From Huiozyma naganishii CBS 8797 (lineage: Eukaryota > Ascomycota > Saccharomycetes > Saccharomycetales > Saccharomycetaceae): a stretch of 64,000 bases of DNA. The stretch lies in the NCBI RefSeq assembly GCF_000348985.1, contig NC_035925.1:434001-498000 (forward strand). Direction: 5' to 3'. Made by a program: the position numbers and the translations under genes. The notes under the pieces are model-generated. The model was not told the origin of the DNA and searched no databases. It saw only the letters and a program-made list of their open reading frames with translations. Positions 61,761 through 64,000 of this stretch are shown here, in pieces (position 1 is the first letter of the stretch; every line of letters starts with the position of its first letter).

Positions 61761-63752
61761 TCAAGTAGCTATACCAATGCGGCTCAATATCTTTTGTTTC
61801 AAACGCAGTAGTTTTGCCTTTATGGTTCTTTCAGCTAACACCTTATCAGCTTCTTCAACTGTAACTACCCTCTTGACTAGAAGATTGAAGATCATACCAA
61901 AAATCAAGCCCATGACAGTGGATGTGATGATAATGACATTGTAAGGCATACTGAAGTCAGGTGTGGATAGCGACAGAAGTAATGTTGCCGTTCTGATCTG
62001 ATAATCAGTAGGGCTAACCACAGTTATGACCGCGGACTCAATCTCAAATCCATGATTGGCATCTGGTGGGTACTCGGCAAACTGGAGCAGAGTTTTATCG
62101 TACTGATACGATACCGCAAAAGATGTGAATGCTGGAATTTCAATTATGTATTCCAAATGTGTTGGTCTGGAGCGGTCGATTGCTGGAACGTAGTGCATCG
62201 ATTGCATAATGTCTTCCACAGTAACATTGGGTGACCCATTACTGTGTGTATTATCTACTTGCAATGTAGACAAATACACTCTCATAAACCATGGTAAGGT
62301 TTCAAAGTAGATGGCTCTTACAGGTTGTGAGCGGGGATTATGAAAAACAGTTCTCAGCCCACCATGATCTTGTCCATATCCAGTCAATGATCTACTGACG
62401 TATAATGGGACCTCATCCAATACCGTTACGCTACTGGTATTAGCAGAGCTCAGATTGATATCGTATTCCACACCTTCATTCAGCTCAAAACAGTTGCTGT
62501 CAAGGCCCAAGTAATCGTCACCAACCTTCAGAGTGAAGGACCAATCATCGGTAATATTTGCACACACACGAGAAGGACTTGAAGCAAAGTTATCACATCC
62601 TCGGATAGATTTACCAAATATCTTCGAGAATAGGAAATCTGTTTCCGCATTATCGGAGGAAGGGAAACATACAAATGCATCAAAGTGTTTTGTCTGATCG
62701 CACCGTAACTTGTCTGCCTCAACTGGTTTAGGAATAGGGTTTTCTACTCTTTCGATTGTATTTGGGACATTTATTACCATGTCGACCATGGCTTCCATAC
62801 TATAACGGCATTCCCCATATAAATCATCACACTGAGTTTCAATATCAATGGAGAGGCTATGCCATATCGAATCAAACACTTTATGCCCATCAAGATACGA
62901 CGAAAGCCCCGACTTACCTTTTGTAGGCAGCAGTTTGATTAGGGGAGTTAGATTTTCAGTACACACAGGTTCATTAGCCAAAGCGGCCCGGATCAAATAC
63001 AGCTGTTTATCTTGGTCGAACAAAGGCAGTTCTTCAGATGCAGCAGGATGGAAGGCATACACTGGATAAGTAGTTTTTGTACTGTCAATGAAATTAATGG
63101 AGGCACAAAACAAACCACTCAAAGAATTTGCTAATGATTTCCATTGGCGGTACGCATTTTCCTGGGAATCAGATTCGATGATAGCCCATAACTCCACACC
63201 TGATCCACCGGATTTGAACCCATCGTACGGTAGGGTATCCCAGGATTCAGCATCCCAAAACCCTCGGGTGAATCTCAAGTGTAGTTGGCGTGTAGCAGTA
63301 CGTTCTAATAAGGGTTTGAATGGTTTGGGAAAAACAGTGTAGTGACTATATTGATCGATGTCAAGGTCGGTTTTCCCCGGAGTGAAACTTTCAGATTTCA
63401 TGTCGAACGAGAATGACGAAAGTAAATGGTTTCCTGGTAATGGTTTCAACCGCAAGTCTTCTTGATAGGGGTACTTCAATTCGTCCAAGACAAGCATTGT
63501 TTCCTCGACAAAATCTTGAAATTGAACGTCTTCGACCGTGTGTGCATCCGCAACGGTATTCTCTTCTACATTCCTAGTGGCAGAAGGACTAGCAACTGCT
63601 TCGGTCGTGCTTTGAGCGGTGAAATTTGTCTTGCAACTTCCAGTGACTATAACATCGTCGGCATCGTCCTGCATTGCACTGTTAACTAAGTCATATTCGT
63701 TAACATCGATGTTAGTCCCACTCACTGACCTTAAAAAACAGGACAGTGCCAT
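61761..63752 (-). CDS. GPI16: GPI transamidase subunit (PIG-T orthologue)
   Basis: ER membrane subunit that attaches GPI anchors to proteins, disulfide-linked to Gpi8. The ORF has 663 residues against 610 in S. cerevisiae. Conserved blocks are LPGNHLLSSFSF, FTRGFWDAESWDTLPYDGFK, GVELWAI, SGLFCASINFIDSTKTTYPV, EPVCTENLTPLIKLLPTKGK, SLTGYGQDHGGLRT and PPDANHGFEIESAVITV. A single membrane helix follows PDFSMPYN near the C-terminus (IIITSTVMGLIFGMIFNLLV), with a basic tail. The predicted N-terminus (MALSCFLRSVSGTN) is a poor signal peptide, and about 60 extra polar residues precede the conserved domain, so the 5' end is uncertain. Confidence 0.92.
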   Translation of the reverse strand: MALSCFLRSVSGTNIDVNEYDLVNSAMQDDADDVIVTGSCKTNFTAQSTTEAVASPSATRNVEENTVADAHTVEDVQFQDFVEETMLVLDELKYPYQEDLRLKPLPGNHLLSSFSFDMKSESFTPGKTDLDIDQYSHYTVFPKPFKPLLERTATRQLHLRFTRGFWDAESWDTLPYDGFKSGGSGVELWAIIESDSQENAYRQWKSLANSLSGLFCASINFIDSTKTTYPVYAFHPAASEELPLFDQDKQLYLIRAALANEPVCTENLTPLIKLLPTKGKSGLSSYLDGHKVFDSIWHSLSIDIETQCDDLYGECRYSMEAMVDMVINVPNTIERVENPIPKPVEADKLRCDQTKHFDAFVCFPSSDNAETDFLFSKIFGKSIRGCDNFASSPSRVCANITDDWSFTLKVGDDYLGLDSNCFELNEGVEYDINLSSANTSSVTVLDEVPLYVSRSLTGYGQDHGGLRTVFHNPRSQPVRAIYFETLPWFMRVYLSTLQVDNTHSNGSPNVTVEDIMQSMHYVPAIDRSRPTHLEYIIEIPAFTSFAVSYQYDKTLLQFAEYPPDANHGFEIESAVITVVSPTDYQIRTATLLLSLSTPDFSMPYNVIIITSTVMGLIFGMIFNLLVKRVVTVEEADKVLAERTIKAKLLRLKQKILSRIGIAT

Positions 63753-63963
63753 CCAAAAAAGACACCATTCTGCAACCAGGACATCGTCATCACCGGCGAC
63801 ACAATTTGAACAGCTGCCTCAAGTTCAACGTCTACCTTGGTGAGTTGCAGGTACGTGTTTCTTCCTGAAAATTTAAATATACTTTTAAAAATCTATCAGA
63901 AAACGATGCTGCTAACAAATAGTTAGTTGCAGAGACCGGTTGTAACAGGAAGTGATCATAAAT

Positions 63964-64000
63964 ATGTCGGATGGAATAGCTCCTATGGCAGAAAATGATA
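63964..64000 (+). CDS. start of an unidentified gene (3' partial)
   Basis: ATG followed by 11 open codons (MSDGIAPMAEND) to the window end, divergent from GPI16 across about 210 bases. Too short to identify; it may be a real start because the spacing suits a divergent promoter. Confidence 0.35.
   Translation, partial: MSDGIAPMAEND

Overview
The window is nuclear DNA from a budding yeast of the family Saccharomycetaceae. It carries about 30 compact, apparently intronless genes whose best matches and local order follow Saccharomyces cerevisiae blocks, two yeast-type tRNA genes, and the remains of a Ty1/copia-type retrotransposon. I cannot name the species, nor say whether it is pre- or post-whole-genome duplication. 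Gene names are given by remembered family sequence plus synteny; no database search was run.

Layout. (1) 1-3.3 kb: CIT3 (5' end outside the window) and PDH1, two adjacent genes of the 2-methylcitrate (propionyl-CoA) pathway, as in YPR001W-YPR002W. (2) 3.5-10.9 kb: NIC96, YPI1, RPN11, SAD1 and YFR006W, in the order and orientation of YFR002W-YFR006W. (3) 11-18.8 kb: RET3, TAF3, RRP12, MRPS16 and a CIP1-like gene, which is the YPL010-YPL014 block inverted as a unit. (4) 20-33.3 kb: CHL1, TFC8, NCR1, AEP3 and LSP1 (YPL008-YPL004), with SYM1 and a tRNA-Glu placed between NCR1 and AEP3. (5) 34-41.3 kb: BLM10 and SEC4 (the YFL007-YFL005 block). (6) 41.7-44.7 kb: ULP1 and HST2. (7) 44.7-48.7 kb: a broken copia-type element and a tRNA-Asn at a synteny breakpoint. 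(8) 49.8-63.8 kb: SVP26, an F-BAR-like pseudogene where S. cerevisiae has YHR182W, then SSP1, PFS1, KOG1, IKI1 and GPI16 (YHR181-YHR188). The first codons of a further gene run off the right end.

The most unusual object is the retroelement at 44.7-48.3 kb. All of its parts lie on the minus strand in copia order: LTR, gag zinc knuckle, protease, start of reverse transcriptase, RNase H, polypurine tract, LTR. Where most of the reverse transcriptase should be there are pieces of two host genes. These are the N-terminal part of a Sas10/C1D-family gene (LCP5), fused in frame to the start of RT, and the last ~75 codons of LST8 (a WD40 subunit of TOR complexes), inserted inside the LCP5 piece. This looks like a natural multi-template reverse-transcription chimera. 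Its 3' LTR ends only a few bases from the HST2 start codon, in the same orientation, and may act as the HST2 promoter.

Other signals worth noting: a regularly spaced array of TTAGGGCTT/AAACCCTAA palindromes (Tbf1-like sites) between KOG1 and IKI1; PAC and RRPE sites upstream of RRP12; a perfect middle sporulation element upstream of SSP1; sharp GC shifts inside BLM10; and an assembly gap inside an (AG)n tract right after the AEP3 stop codon.
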